Source: Saccharina japonica
Taxonomy: Eukaryota; Sar; Phaeophyceae; Laminariales; Laminariaceae
Assembly: GCA_008828725.1 (NCBI GenBank)
Contig: MEHQ01001561.1
Location: 231,001-295,000 of the forward strand
Reading direction: 5' to 3'
DNA length: 64,000 nt
The position numbers were made by a program, and so were the translations under genes. The notes below the pieces were generated by a model. That model did no database searches and was not told the origin of the DNA. It saw nothing but the letters and a program-made list of their open reading frames with translations. Positions 42,631 to 54,190 of the stretch are shown here, piece by piece. The stretch's first letter is position 1, and every line of letters starts with the position of its first letter.

Positions 42631-42792
42631 TTTTCTTTTTAGCTGCCAGAACGGCCAGAATAGCAATTAAAAAATTGGCTTAAGATGGCTGCCACACCAA
42701 CCGACCCACCCAACACCCACCATGACAAGAAACAGGAACACTGACTTGTACTACTGTAACAGTAGTAGGCTATGCTGTAAGACGCACATACA

Positions 42793-43283
42793 TGCTGCGG
42801 TAGAGGTGCACCATGTTTCTGCCTTATAAGGGTGGTGGCTTGAGGAGCTCTATACCTCGCCCAAAAACTGATTTTGAAGGAAAATAAAAGCACTACGTAC
42901 CTGAGGGTGGTCGATTTTTTTTTTTTCGACATCTCACAGATTTTTTTGTTCGTTAGGGGGGGGGGGGGGGAGGTTACTAAAACCAAGTGAAAAAAAATGA
43001 AAATAAGGATATATATATTTTTCCATTTTCTTATTTCATCATGTGATCACAACGGTTGCAACGGTTTTCTATTCCGACCTCTGGGGTTGTGGTATGTCGT
43101 TTTCTCTTTTTTCCGGGCGCTCCTGACGTACCTGGTATGTACGTAACCGATGATGAGCAATCCCACGGCCTACTAAAAACACTATGAAATGAAAAATATC
43201 GCAACGCAAGAATGTGGGTTGTAAGGAGCCCGATCCTTCTGAATACATATTTCAGCCAAAAAGTGTTATCTCTATTGTTATGG
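42793..43283 (+). mobile_element. GTGCACC element, interrupted copy
   Basis: The left part (TGCTGCGGTAGAGGTGCACC to AATAAAAGCACTACGTACC, ~42900) and the right part (ATATCGCAACGCAAGAATGT to TATCTCTATTGTTATGG, from ~43197) are both recognisable. About 300 bp of unrelated sequence with T and G runs separates them. Confidence 0.6.
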
Positions 43284-43550
43284 TACTGCTGACATGATGT
43301 GGAAACGTTTGGTAAATACCTGGTATCAGGTATACTAATCGTATTGGTAGTACTTGGAAGGCGGTATCTTAGGTGGGAACCAGGGATGGTTCCCGATGGC
43401 TTTTAGCCATCTCACCTGCCTTCTCACAGTCGTTCATCACGCGAAAACGGAACAAACCTGCTCTTCTTCTATCTCTACGCAAACAACACACGTGATCAGC
43501 AGGTAATACCCTCGCACTATCCTAGCACGCGTTTTAAGTTACCAAGTGTT

Positions 43551-43893
43551 AACACCTCGGACAGATCATCCACAGATATATATCATGATCTAAATGATCT
43601 AGTTTTCCTCACCTGCTGTAGTTGTGAGGTTGTGCAGGATCTGCGTAGTATTAATAGTACAGATCTGACCCAGAGGAAGCATGCGCTTTATAATAGATAT
43701 CATGCGGATTGCACGGCTCCCACCCGGCGACATGGTGAGCTAAAAAACATACAAAGATCGAGAATAGATGCAACATGATGATGAGCTAAAACCATACCAG
43801 GCATATACACGGTCTCGAGAATAGATCTGCCTTGAAACATCTGAACCATGATGTATGATGTACGTAGGGATCGATGATCTGTCCGAGATGCGA
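43551..43893 (+). mobile_element. GATC element with good termini
   Basis: The left end AACACCTCGGACAGATCATC and right end GATGATCTGTCCGAGATGCG are near-perfect inverted repeats. The core has CTCACCTGCTGTAGTTGTGA, GTTGTGCAGGATCTGCGTAG, TCCCACCCGGCGACATGGTG and a tandem duplication of a GATGAGCTAAAACCATAC-like segment. Confidence 0.8.
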
Positions 43894-44270
43894 AAGCTAT
43901 ACGTACACGTACGTATCGTGCTACGGTTTTGTACAGTGCTGTACTGCTAGCTGTAGTCCAGACTGGATTTCTTTTTTGATGATTGATGGGTTCGTTCTAC
44001 ACTAACTTCATCATTCCCGACAACGTGGTTCGTGTGTCCTGAAGAACACGTCGTGCCACGTGCAGAGGAGGAGTGTCTCGGATCGGCTGTGGTGGTGCTT
44101 TTTTTCGTTGTGTGAGAGTTGAGAGTGTGAAAAACTACACACCAACCTCGAATAAAGATCTACCTGGTATATGATACCATATCAGGATCTTTCACGACTG
44201 AACTTAAAGTACTCGTTATTTTTACAGCAAGTACACAACAAACTGTACACAGGTGTAGTGTGTACACAGG

Positions 44271-44435
44271 TGCTAGCCGTGGGATCAGGGATCAGAGCGC
44301 TTGGTGGCTTCGTGGCCCCTGCCGGAGGGATCACAGTTTGGCAGGGCCGGATGGGATCAGGTCCGGGTGGGATCAAGACCAGGGATGTGACCGAGGGTGC
44401 CAAGCGCCAAGCGGGAGCAGGAAAAAAACACGGAT
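44271..44435 (+). CDS. Candidate internal exon, unrecognised
   Basis: The stretch is GC-rich compared with its surroundings, is preceded by TACACAG (acceptor-like) and followed by ATG/GTATGT (donor-like). It has a clean 55-codon frame rich in Gly (VLAVGSGIRALGGF, GPGGIKTRDVTEGAKRQAG). I recognise no family and cannot find neighbouring exons. Confidence 0.25.
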
Positions 44436-44824
44436 GGTATGTTATGTACTGCTCTGTGTTATGGTGCAGCGCGGCGGAACTCTCATCAAGTACGAAAAGT
44501 TTTCTTCAAGACGAGGAATATTCCCAGAACTTTACGAAATATTCCACCGGGAAAACTTGTTGTACGAGCACGGCGGTACACATGTGCCTCGTTTGATATC
44601 ATATAATATCCCACGCACGCAATCCGTGAAGAAGCTACGTACGAAAAGATACCTAAACACACTGGTATGCAGCAACGGGCAGCAGCAGTGCAGTTATTAG
44701 CAGCGGCATAGATACGCCAGGGCGGTGCTAACACAGCGAGATCACCACATCACAATCATCAACAACAACAGCACTCAAGTTCCACGGCTGCCGAAACACA
44801 AACCTCAGCTTTAATTCGCAACTC

Positions 44825-44874
<50 letters not shown>

Positions 44875-46880
44875 TAGCAGCAGCAAGCACAGAGCAGCAA
44901 GCAGCAAGCAGCACATATTTACAAGCTGGAACGTTCGAACATTTTTATCATACATGTGACTCGAGAAAAAAGCGTGACGCCCGTCGAATATCGTTAACCC
45001 ATTTTTTGGAGATCTATCGCAAACAGGCATGAACAAGATGAAGAGCCAAAAAAGAAGAAACATGAACATAGCCGAAGCACCCTCGGCCCAACCACGAGCC
45101 ACGAGCACAGCGCGAGCTGCCGCGTTCGCGTGGATGTCTCCCGTGGCAGTTGCGCGACACTTATCTGTATAGCATCATGGTGGTATGGTATGGTATGGTG
45201 GTATGGTACATACAGCAGTACAACATACAGAAATACTACGTAGTACAGTCCGTACTACGTACAGAGTAGCACGGCAACACACGTTCGTCGTACCGATCGT
45301 ATGTCTGGTACTCTCACTGCTGCTGTGTAGCAGCAGCGCACTCGGGCTATGATAATATACAGCAAAAAAAGCAGGAGGAGGATCAGACTTCGAGTATTCT
45401 CTATCGTACGATGCCTGATACTTCGTAAAACGTGATGATCGCTACGCGTATTAATACCAGGTACTGCTACTACTGCTGTAGCAACGAAGCACAACAGGCA
45501 GAGTAGTGGTGGTATCATGCACAGAGTATGATGCGGTTGTATTTGCAGTCATTGTGTAGAGTGCTCGTAACTAACTGCTGTGTGTGTTGTCGTCGTTGCT
45601 ATCGTTGCTGCATATCATACAGATATTATCCTACGGCGACTGTAACTTACTACAGTAATACGGTTGCGATTGACGACGAAGGCGAACTGTATGAGCGCTC
45701 TCTCGTATGTATGCAGCAAGCGGCAGCATCGGCGGCAGCAACCAGCAACAACAGCAGCAGCAGCAGCAGCATACATACGCGTACGGTAAATCAATGATGT
45801 GCGGTGGACTTTTGGGGTGATATCATCACAGCAGCATCAACTCAGTAGTAGCCTACAACCAAAACAACAGCAGAGAGAGATACTGTAGATATGGCTATTT
45901 TCTATTTTCGACAGCACCCCGCCTCTTCTCCTCTCACCTACACATGCCAGAATCGTGACCGCGCGTCGCATAGCTGATGATGATATCTACTGTACAGGCT
46001 GTAGCAGTAGCAGCGATAGGAGGAGGGAAATTGGCAGCAGCAGCAGCAGCAACAGCAGGAGGAGTACAGCAGTATGTCAAACCTCGTCCTCCCTTCCTTC
46101 TCCTGTCTGGGTAGAGAGGAGAGATGTATGTACTTCTGCCGGAATTGTGGTGCCTCGTACCAAGACAGCAGTGTCGACAAACAACAAAACTCAATCACAA
46201 CTCTTGCACAACTATAAAAAAATAAAAAATAAAAAACCGTTTGGTGTCGTTTGTCTGCGCGTGGGTAAATTAATTCTTCATTCTTTGGCGCGAAATTATT
46301 TGTTGTCGAAAATGACTTAAGACAAGAAGAGCCATATCCTTACCATTGTTCCGACGCCTCTTTCAAAGGTGAAACAACAAAAAAAAAACTCAAATTCCGA
46401 ACGTACGTATCACGTCCTACGTACGTACGAGTGTCACACCTGGTGTTCTTTGATGTATTACTGCTGTACCTGGTATACCCCTGGTGGACCCTCTGTGATA
46501 CGTATGACACGTACATACAGCGGTACATATATTACCATTAATCGTCCAGGCTCGATTTCTTATTTGAGGGTGTATTCCACACTAACTTCAGTATAACCGA
46601 TCCCGAATTTGTTATTTTCCCCAAACATCAGGCTGAGTTTCTTATGGGGCTCTTTCTTATGAGGGACAGCATAATAATCGTACTGCTTGTGCGGTAGGTA
46701 TAATAGGGTATCATAGGCATATGCGCCTCCTGTAACATACGGTACCGTAGTATTATACGTACCACAGGTATACTGATTTGTTTCATGTGGTCACGCCATG
46801 GAGAGACAGAGGAGGGGCGACTCCTAATAACCCCCTATACCTCCCATCTCTAACCTCACACAGAGGTGGCCGTGACCCCC
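44436..46880. other. No gene recognised; CAG microsatellite inside
   Basis: It holds a (CAG)n run at 44829-44873, a GGTATG run near 45180-45210 and short CAG runs near 45745-45775 and 46035-46060. No supportable exon. Confidence 0.45.
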
Positions 46881-46884
46881 CCCC

Positions 46885-47155
46885 CCCGCTTGCCGGCATC
46901 GTAGGGATGCGAGGGTCTATGGTCATACGAATACGGCCATGCATGAAAATGAAGTACACCCCCCCCCCCCCCCCCCCCCCCTGCCCGCATCGTAGGGATG
47001 CGAGGGTCTATGGTCATACGAATACGGCCATGCATGAAAATGAAGTACACCCCACCCCCCCCCCCCCCCCCCTGCCCGCATCGTAGGGATGCGAGGGTCT
47101 ATGGTCATACGAATACGGCCATGCATGAAAAAGAAGTACCCCCCCCCCCCCCCCC
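46885..47155 (+). repeat. CGTAG hairpin repeat, three tandem ~100-bp units split by C runs
   Basis: Each unit has GCATCGTAGGGATGCGAGGG, TCTATGGTCATACGAATACG and GCCATGCATGAAAATGAAGT, then 13-26 Cs, then CTGCCC or CGCTTG. All three units share the same T-to-A change (ACGAATACGG), so they arose from one copy by tandem duplication. Confidence 0.9.
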
Positions 47156-47599
47156 GCTTGCTAAAAGTGGGCGTAAAAACATCATTCATTGTGGAGACAT
47201 TTAACAGTGTATTATCTATAGCAAACCCCACAAGGTGTCTCGACAGCCTCTCGGTTCGGTACGCCCAATGGTGTGTGCTGCTACATTGCTTGGTCAATGC
47301 CCCCACAAGGTTTTTTTTTACTCCATCATCCAACAATTGTGCAAGGGGGGAATCCCGACCACCTGTCTGTGTGCTGCGAGTAGGCTGTAAAATAAAGCCT
47401 TCCAAGGGACGTACAAAAAAAGGGGGAGGGGGGGGGGGGCGAAAGGAAGACGACGTACTACCCGTGCGGGACCCGAAAACGGCGCCAAACATCTTTAAGT
47501 TACCGTCATACCCCCATCGAGAGGGGCGGGGTTGATGAGACGGGGCAAAAATGTACCCTCAAAAGCGTCAAAACAATGAAAACTACGACCATAACCCAC

Positions 47600-47735
47600 T
47601 GTTCCTATATTATTATTGTCTTTACCATCCGACAATGTGCAGCATGAGCTTCAACATTGGTCACTCAAAACATTATTCACTCATAACATTCCCGAAAGAA
47701 CAAAACCACGGAAACCAAGAAAACCTATGCGCAAA
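47600..47735 (-). repeat. ACAATAA dispersed repeat
   Basis: TATTATTATTGTCTTTACCA, TCCGACAATGTGCAGCATGA, GCTTCAACATTGGTCACTCA and AAACCACGGAAACCAAGAAA match the reverse complement of the segment inside the 2302-bp units (~20805-20915), 56690-56850, 58195-58310 and 60045-60160. Confidence 0.6.
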
Positions 47736-48334
47736 GTCTAACATCCTTCTATGTCTACTTCTGTTCCTATATCGAGGGGGGCGGAGGGAGGCGAGACGAA
47801 AATATGTATGCGTGTATCGTCAAAAATCGAAGAACACAACGAGCTATATACCGCCACTACCCCAGCGAGGGTTTAGGGTGTGTGGGGGGGTGTACTCATG
47901 TCATGCATGGCCGGTACGAGTAGTCGTATATGACGGAGGGAGGCGGCGGGGGGGGGGGGAGCGCTTCAACGCACGCAGGACTGACGGCACTAGCAGACTG
48001 GGTCTACAAAGACTGATGATAGGGGATCGTGTATACGAGCAACACGCACAAATGGGCGGGGGCGGGGGGGGTATCATTTGTGCTTGCTTAGTCATTTGAG
48101 ATTGACCAGCATGCATCTTTCGAGACGGCAGCAAGGGGGGGGGGGGGTATATGTCGTGCACGGCCGTAGTCGCATGACCATAGAGTCGGGGGGGAGGGGC
48201 GTACTCATTTGCTGCTTGCCTTATTATTAGTAATTTAACCATTGACCACTCATCCCTTTCGAGACGGAACACACACCGTCCCTACTCCTAATAGAGACGT
48301 CCAACATTAGGGCGCTCAGTCAGGAAGGGGAGAG

Positions 48335-48665
48335 GGGGTGGGGCGAAAATATCGTCGTCGAGAACTTCAGACATCGGAAGCTTACCGCCACATCCCCAGC
48401 GGAGAGGGGGGCGGGGGCGGAGCGAACATGTCGATCGTGGAAGACGAAAGAGCACAAGCTGTCGCCACACACCGTAAAGGAGAGGGGGGGCAAGGGTGCG
48501 GGGCGAAAACATATCGCCGAAAACTTAAAACATCGAAAAAACTACCGCCACATCCCCAGCGCGCGGGGGCGGGGCGGGGCAAAAAAGGTATGGTCGGAAA
48601 CGGAAGAACACAACAACCTGCCGTCAATATGTTGCCGCAGCGAGGGGTACTCATTTGTTGCTTGC
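48335..48665. repeat. ~75-100-bp degenerate tandem repeat
   Basis: The phrases ACCGCCACATCCCCAGCG, GGGGCGAAAA and CGAAAGAGCACAA/GGAAGAACACAACA recur three to four times; an outlier lies at 47820-47880. Confidence 0.6.
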
Positions 48666-48674
48666 CACGTACCC

Positions 48675-49965
48675 CAAAACTGGTATGTGAAGGCCAAAAT
48701 AGGCCTTGACGCACCCAAAAAGACGCGTCTAGACCGCTATTTGACCGCTTGACTGACCGCCTCGTACACTAAAACTGGTATGTTAAGGCCAAAATAAGCC
48801 TTGACGCGTCCAAAAAGACGCGTCTAGACCGCTTGACTGACCGCCCCCTACATTAAAACGAGCATGGTAAGGCCGAAAATAGGCCTTGACGTGTCAAAAA
48901 AAGACGCGTCTAGAGCTCTTGACTGACCGCTTGACTAACCGCCCCGTACATTAAAACTAGTATGTTAAGGCCAAAATAGGCCTTGACGCGCCCAAAAAGA
49001 CGCGTCTAGACCGCTTGACTGGCCGCTTGACTAACCGCCCCCTACCCAAAAACTAGTATGATAAGGCCAAAATAGACCTTGACCCTCCCAAAAAGACCGA
49101 TCTAGACCGCTGTTTGACTCCTTGACTGACCGCCCCCTACACTAAAACTGGTATGTGAAGGCCAAAATAGGCCTTGACGCGCCCAAAAATACACGTCTAG
49201 ACCGCTGTTTGACCGCTTGACTGACCTCCCCCTACCCTAAAACTAGTATGTTGAGGCCAAAATAGGCCTTGACGCGGCCAAAAATACCGGTCTAAACCGC
49301 TTGACTGACCGCTTGACTGACCGCCCCCTTCACTAAAACTGGTATATTAAGGTGAAAATAGGCCTTGACGCGGCCAAAAAGAAGCGTCTAGACCGCTGTT
49401 TGACCGCTTGACTGACCGCCCCCTACCCTAAAACTAGTATGTTAACGTGAAAATAGGCCTTGACGCGGCCAAAAAGAAGCGTCTAGACCGCTGTTTGACT
49501 GCTTGACTGACCGCCCCCTACCCTAAAACTAGTATGTTAAGGCCAAAATAGGCCTTGACGTGCCCGAGAAGACGCGTCTAGACCGCTTGACTGAACGCTT
49601 GACTGACCGCCCCCTATACTAAAACTAGTATGTTAAGGGCAGAATAGGCCTTGACGCGGCCACAAAGACCGGTCGAGACCGCTTGACTGACCGATTGACT
49701 GACCGCCCCGCACATTAACACTAGTATGTTAAGCTCAAAATAGGCATTGACGCGGCCAAAAAGACGCGTCTAGACCGATTGAATGACCGCTTCACTGACC
49801 GCCCCCGACGCTAAAACTAATATGTCAAGGCCAAAATAGGCCTTGACGCGGCCAAAAAGACGCATCTAGACCGCGTGACTGACCGCTTGACTGACCGCCC
49901 CCTACCCTAAAACTGGTGTAATATGTTGAGGCCAAAAGAGAGCTTGACGCACCTAAACATACCAG
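48675..49965. repeat. 96-bp minisatellite, about 14 units
   Basis: Each unit contains AAAACTGGTATGTTAAGGCC, AAAATAGGCCTTGACGCG, CCAAAAAGACGCGTCTAGAC, CGCTGTTTGACCGCTTGACT and GACCGCCCCCTACACT. Unit starts (GGCCTTGACGC) are near 48701, 48797, 48881, 48978, 49073, 49169, 49265, 49361, 49457, 49551, 49647, 49743, 49839 and 49941. Confidence 0.95.
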
Positions 49966-50930
49966 ACTCCTAAAAATAGCTACTGTAGAGACAACGTGGA
50001 GTCGCTGGGTTCACAGACTTGGGAACGGGAAACCGTACCAAAACAGCATGCAGTCGTATATGCGTCATTTAGCCGCCGCCCTAAACGGGCGTATTATATC
50101 AAAATGTTAACTAAACGTATGTGGGTGAAGGGGCTGGTGCAGCCCCTACTGTAGCGGCTACGTGCATGTTTTATCGCTATTTCTCATCATATCACTACAG
50201 TACTAGGTACAGTAGCCCATTTTGAGGGACCCTGCGATGAGGGGAAACGGTATATGATAGGCCTAAAAATAAAAAAATAATACGCGCACCGGTTTCGCCA
50301 ACCATTGATTGCGTATGTATAATAAGGGGCCGGTGCCAATGATGACAAGGAACGTTGGTATGTAAAGGACCTCTAGCCCCGAGCGCAATATGAATAACAT
50401 CTCTTGAAATGGGCTATGCTGTACTGTGCCTACGACTATCATGTCTGTACTGTGCCTACGACTGTATGTCTAAACTATACCTCCTGTCATGCTTGCGTAC
50501 ATGCAGGGTAGATACCTGTTGTATTGCGTTGCCTGCCTGTCTGTCTATACTGTGCCTCATTCTAATAGTGGTCAGGCAGTCGAACGCGCAGTGAAAAGGC
50601 AGGGGTGAGAGGTTTTATCGGGGAGTTCCCTCTGATGACCCCTGCGTTTTCGGTTTAATTTTGCCTATACCCGAGACTGATATTTTTGTATTGGGCCTTG
50701 CGGTTCTTTACCCTTGAATAGGGCATGCCTTGCCTGGATTTTGCGGCTGTTAATAGTTGCTAGTTGGGTGGCGAAGACAGCCAACTAACCAACTTCAGCC
50801 GACCAAACTCAGGCGAGCGAAGCGAGCCAACCCCCCCCCCGGCTGTCTCTGAAAGTGGCCACACCAGAAGACCAATCAATTCATTCGACGCTGTCACCCA
50901 TATGCAAGAAAATCTGCCTCACGGGCGGTG
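49966..50930. other. No gene recognised
   Basis: Unique-looking sequence with no array. A fragment of the CCTGCCGA element (TTGGGTGGCGAAGACAGCC, GGCGAGCGAAGCGAGCC) occupies about 50750-50845. Confidence 0.4.
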
Positions 50931-50934
50931 CTTT

Positions 50935-51123
50935 AGCAAGATGCAACTCAGCTTTCATGCGACTCGCCCAAAGCCTCACGGCGCTTCGCACTTGGCGCTA
51001 TAGCAAGGTCTGCCCGGTCGGTGAAAACCCAACGTGCTCCGTCCAGGCATTGCAGGGATGCGAGGGTCCCTAGTCATACGACTACGGCCATGCACGACAT
51101 GCGGCCAATGAGTACACCCCTCT
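50935..51123 (+). repeat. CGTAG hairpin repeat, near full length
   Basis: AGCAAGATGCAACTCAGCTT, CATGCGACTCGCCCAAAGCC, ACGGCGCTTCGCACTTGGCG, CCCGGTCGGTGAAAACCCAA, CATTGCAGGGATGCGAGGGT, CATACGACTACGGCCATGCA and AATGAGTACACCCC, in order. Confidence 0.85.
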
Positions 51124-51141
51124 AGCCTAGGAGGGCCCGCG

Positions 51142-51178
51142 GGAGGTGCCCCCATGTGGCCCGCCCGGGGGCACCTCC
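51142..51178. other. 12-bp perfect hairpin stem
   Basis: GGAGGTGCCCCC and GGGGGCACCTCC are separated by a short GC-rich loop, next to the start of a GTGCACC element. Confidence 0.7.
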
Positions 51179-51210
51179 GGAGAGTCCCGCTGAAGGCGCC
51201 GCAGGACTCA

Positions 51211-51463
51211 TGCTACAATAGAGGTGCACCATGTTTTTGCCTTGGAAGGGTGGTTACTTGAAGAGCTCTACACCTCACCCCAAAGTGATCATTAAGGGAG
51301 GAAAGCAAAAGTGCTATCCGATTGAAAATCCCATGACCGAAGCAAGCAAGGAACGACATTGCAACAAATTAATGATCAAAGTCCGACGAATTTGGGTTAA
51401 GGAGGCCGATCATTCAGAAATCATTTCAGCCAAAAAGTGCTATCTCTATCGTAGCACGCGTCG
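51211..51463 (+). mobile_element. GTGCACC element, full copy
   Basis: The left end TGCTACAATAGAGGTGCACC pairs partly with the right end CTATCGTAGCACGCGTC (GCTAC/GTAGC plus AGAG/CTCT). Interior blocks are GGTTACTTGAAGAGCTCTAC, ACCTCACCCCAAAGTGATC, GGAAAGCAAAAGTGCTATCC, AAGTCCGACGAATTTGGGTT and AAGGAGGCCGATCATTCAGA. The frame with RRIWVKEADHSE is shared by copies but the frame is not otherwise conserved. Confidence 0.75.
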
Positions 51464-51595
51464 CAGGAGGGAAACGCTTACGTAGTACGCGAGTAGGCTT
51501 CATTTTGACACGCAAAAATCGTATGGTATAATCAAGCAAGGCTTTTCCTACAAAGAAGGCAGGCCCAAACAGTCGGCTAGTTGGCACCGCTGCAA

Positions 51596-51927
51596 CTATT
51601 ACGGGGGACCGTGACTATACGAGCGGAAAGCGCGAGAGCGTGAGTTATGCAAAATTCGATGAAAATCGACCAGCGTTGGGAAAGCTGAACCCTCTGCGCG
51701 ATAAAAAGCAAGGCACGAACCGAGGTGGGGGAGGAGGGAGAGGAACCTACTTTGTGACCCCGGATCTGAGTTACGACTAGGAAGGGGGAAAGACAGAAGT
51801 GCGAAGACAATACATGGGATGGAAAAAAAAAAAAAAGCAAATAGGACCAAAAATTGATGGTAAAAACAGTTAATTATATGTTTTTTGTGTTTACCATAGG
51901 TCCTGTTTACTATGGCCCCCCGTAATA
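51596..51927. mobile_element. CATAG element interrupted by an A-tailed repeat
   Basis: The left terminus CTATTACGGGGGACCGTGA is at 51596-51614 and the rest (AAATAGGACCAAAAATTGAT to CTATGGCCCCCCGTAATAC) resumes at ~51839. The gap is filled by the A-tailed repeat. Confidence 0.75.
51614..51836 (+). mobile_element. A-tailed (SINE-like) repeat inserted in a CATAG element
   Basis: Blocks: ATTCGATGAAAATCGACCAG, CTGCGCGATAAAAAGCAAGG, CACGAACCGAGGTGGGG, CCCCGGATCTGAGTTACGAC and CATGGGATGG followed by 14 A residues (51823-51836). The terminal A run and insertion into another element indicate retrotransposition; I see no internal Pol III boxes. Confidence 0.7.
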
Positions 51928-52904
51928 CTACTGTAGTGCCTGTAATATCAAGCCGACTAATACCGACTAATACCTAGTCGGTGACGTGTATGACAGGCAG
52001 TTAATTCACGGCCTTATCACTCTCGCTATCATCAAAACTTCCAGCTGGAGTAGGGGATGGCCCCTCGAAGCAATAGGCAAGACTTAACTTGAAAAAAAAT
52101 CCGTGGAAGCTTCCATGCACTTTTATGTATATACTTCCATGGAAGCCTTTCATGCACCACCACGGAAGCTTCCGCGAGCTTCCATTCAAAAATCAAATAG
52201 TGTGCGCGACCGAACAACTAACAAAGACAGTATCAACAAAAGCAGCAACAACACCACCAACAACATCACCACCACCACCACCACCACCGACAACAACAAC
52301 AACACCGGCAACAACAGCAACAACAACAAAAGAAACAAACGGATGACGGCTACCAACGGCATAGGAAAAGAGATATACAGGCGGTACCAAAAATGCAGGA
52401 AAGGGTCACGTATCTGATCGTCAGAAATGAAAAAAAAAAAAAAACATTCTGCTGAACGTGCCAGGCCATCTCACTGGTCTGTCCAAAAGGCTACGTATTA
52501 CAGCGCTAAGTTGTCGTATAACAACGTATAACGCACACATGCATGGTATACTGCCTGACCAAGATAACACACATGCACGGTATACTGTAATCAAGACGAT
52601 TTTTCTTCAAAACAAGGAGGGAAAACTTAACGAGAATGGTGGCCATGGCTTCGAAAAAATCTCGCCAAGAAAGTTCCGCTGCAGCCTCACCTCTCGACGT
52701 AGTTTGCTCTCCTTCATGCTCGTTGCCGAGAAACACAAGCGGAGATATTCGTCGGACGGGGTATAGCGCCTTAGCTATTGGTGCGTGCTACGATAGAGGC
52801 ATATACAAAACAGTAGTGGGGCCTATATAAGGCGACCCCCTGCCAAGACATTTTGACCACCTTATCTCGATCGAGTGGTCGCCTTATTCGTGTAGTCAGA
52901 CAAA

Positions 52905-53150
52905 TGCTACGATAGAGGTGCACCATTTCTGCCTTATAAGGGTGGTCACTTGAGGAGCTCCATACCTCACCCGAAAAACAAATTTTAGAAGGAAACCAAA
53001 AGTGCTACCCGACCAACCATCCCATGAGCTAGGTATTCTGTGGAAAGTATGGCAACGTAATAATGAAAAAACGACGAATTTGGGTCAAGGAGCCCGATCA
53101 TTCAGAAACAAAATCAGCAAAAAGTGATACCTCTATCGTAGCACGCGTCG
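52905..53150 (+). mobile_element. GTGCACC element, full copy
   Basis: TGCTACGATAGAGGTGCACC at the left, CCTCTATCGTAGCACGCGTC at the right; GCTACGATAGAGG and CCTCTATCGTAGC are a perfect 13-bp inverted repeat. Interior as in 51211-51463. Confidence 0.85.
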
Positions 53151-53245
53151 TTCAGTTGTATTCAAAGTCACACCCGTGCCAGCCGATTTTGACCGCCTTA
53201 TCTCGAGCGGTCGCCCTCTTCATGCCGCCTTTTATAGGCCCCACC

Positions 53246-53507
53246 CACTACTGTAGCACATTTTCGCTGAAATGTTTTCTGAATGAATGGGCTTCTTAGC
53301 CCAACACCGTCGGGATTTCATTACTGTATTGCGCTGTTTTTCGTTTTTTACACTTAAGGCCACGGAATTTGCTCATCGGGTACGTATATAGCAAAATGTT
53401 TTTCGTCCAAAAACGTTTTTCGGGTGAGGTTTACAGCGCTCCTCAAGTGACCACCCTCAAAAGGCAGAAATGGGGCACCTGCATGCAGGCTACCGTAGCA
53501 TGCGTCT
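53246..53507 (-). mobile_element. GTGCACC element, minus copy
   Basis: TACTGTAGCACATTTTCGCT, GGGCTTCTTAGCCCAACACC, GTCGGGATTTCATTACTGTA, TTTTTCGGGTGAGGTTTACA, GTGACCACCCTCAAAAGGCA and GGCTACCGTAGCATGCGTC, in reverse order relative to the plus copies. It lies 95 bp from the plus copy, making an inverted pair. Confidence 0.75.
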
Positions 53508-53540
53508 AACATTCTACGTCATACCACGACTATATGCTAC

Positions 53541-53618
53541 CACGCTGGACCGAAATATAAGGACCGTTTGTATATTAAAATTTCATCTACATGGTCCTTA
53601 TTAATTTCGGGTCAGTGA
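53541..53618. mobile_element. ATAAGG element, copy 3
   Basis: CACGCTGGACCGAAATATAA then GGACCGTTTG is mirrored by ATGGTCCTTATTAATTTCGG then GTCAGTG. Confidence 0.8.
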
Positions 53619-53931
53619 CGTTATTGTTCATGTTATTGCCAGTTTCCATCTAACCGTGTGTATTTAGCGTGAGTTAACGATAAACCGAAAACATGATGAA
53701 ACGACAGAAAATCAAAAGGAGCGCGAAAAATGTTAAAAAGCGTGAAACGATGATCTTCCCAACAACCAAAAACTTCGAAACTGCTGTAGATGTACCTCCC
53801 TGTTTTCCTGCCCCCCCCAACCCTCCCCATCCGCAAATGTAGGTTAACAGTGAAGCCACCAGTCCCGACTCTAAAAAAAAGCACCATACCAATCTGGCCG
53901 GGGTTATATTCCCCGTTTTGGTAGAGCTACG

Positions 53932-54190
53932 CACGGTCGGCAGGGTTTCACGACTAACGACTAATCGGTAAGTCGGTTTGGGATACCAGCTGATGGCCAA
54001 CCGGCTTGCCGACTTAAGTCAAAGCGCGCCAAATCCACCATCCTCGGCCGTAGGGCCCCCCGCCCAAAAACAAAAAACGCGCCCCACATTGAACAATCCT
54101 TCCTACAAACGTGGAAACCCAAATAAGTCGGATAAGTCGACACCTCCGGGAAACGACTATTCATACCTATAAGTCCGACCTATTATTTAG
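53932..54190 (-). mobile_element. CCTGCCGA element, minus copy
   Basis: GGTCGGCAGGGTTTCACGAC, CAGCTGATGGCCAACCGGCT, CATTGAACAATCCTTCCTAC, GTGGAAACCCAAATAAGTCG, ACACCTCCGGGAAACGACTA, ATAAGTCCGACC, in order. Confidence 0.75.

Noticed and set aside
46900..47040. CGTAG repeat resembling the 5' end of 5S rRNA (GTCTATGGTCATACGAC)
   Set aside because: Similarity stops after about 17 bases, with no internal control region or closing helix, so a 5S-derived SINE cannot be supported.
48675..49965. Regularly spaced repeats that could suggest a CRISPR array
   Set aside because: The units are contiguous and fully repetitive with no unique spacers, in a spliced eukaryotic context: a minisatellite.
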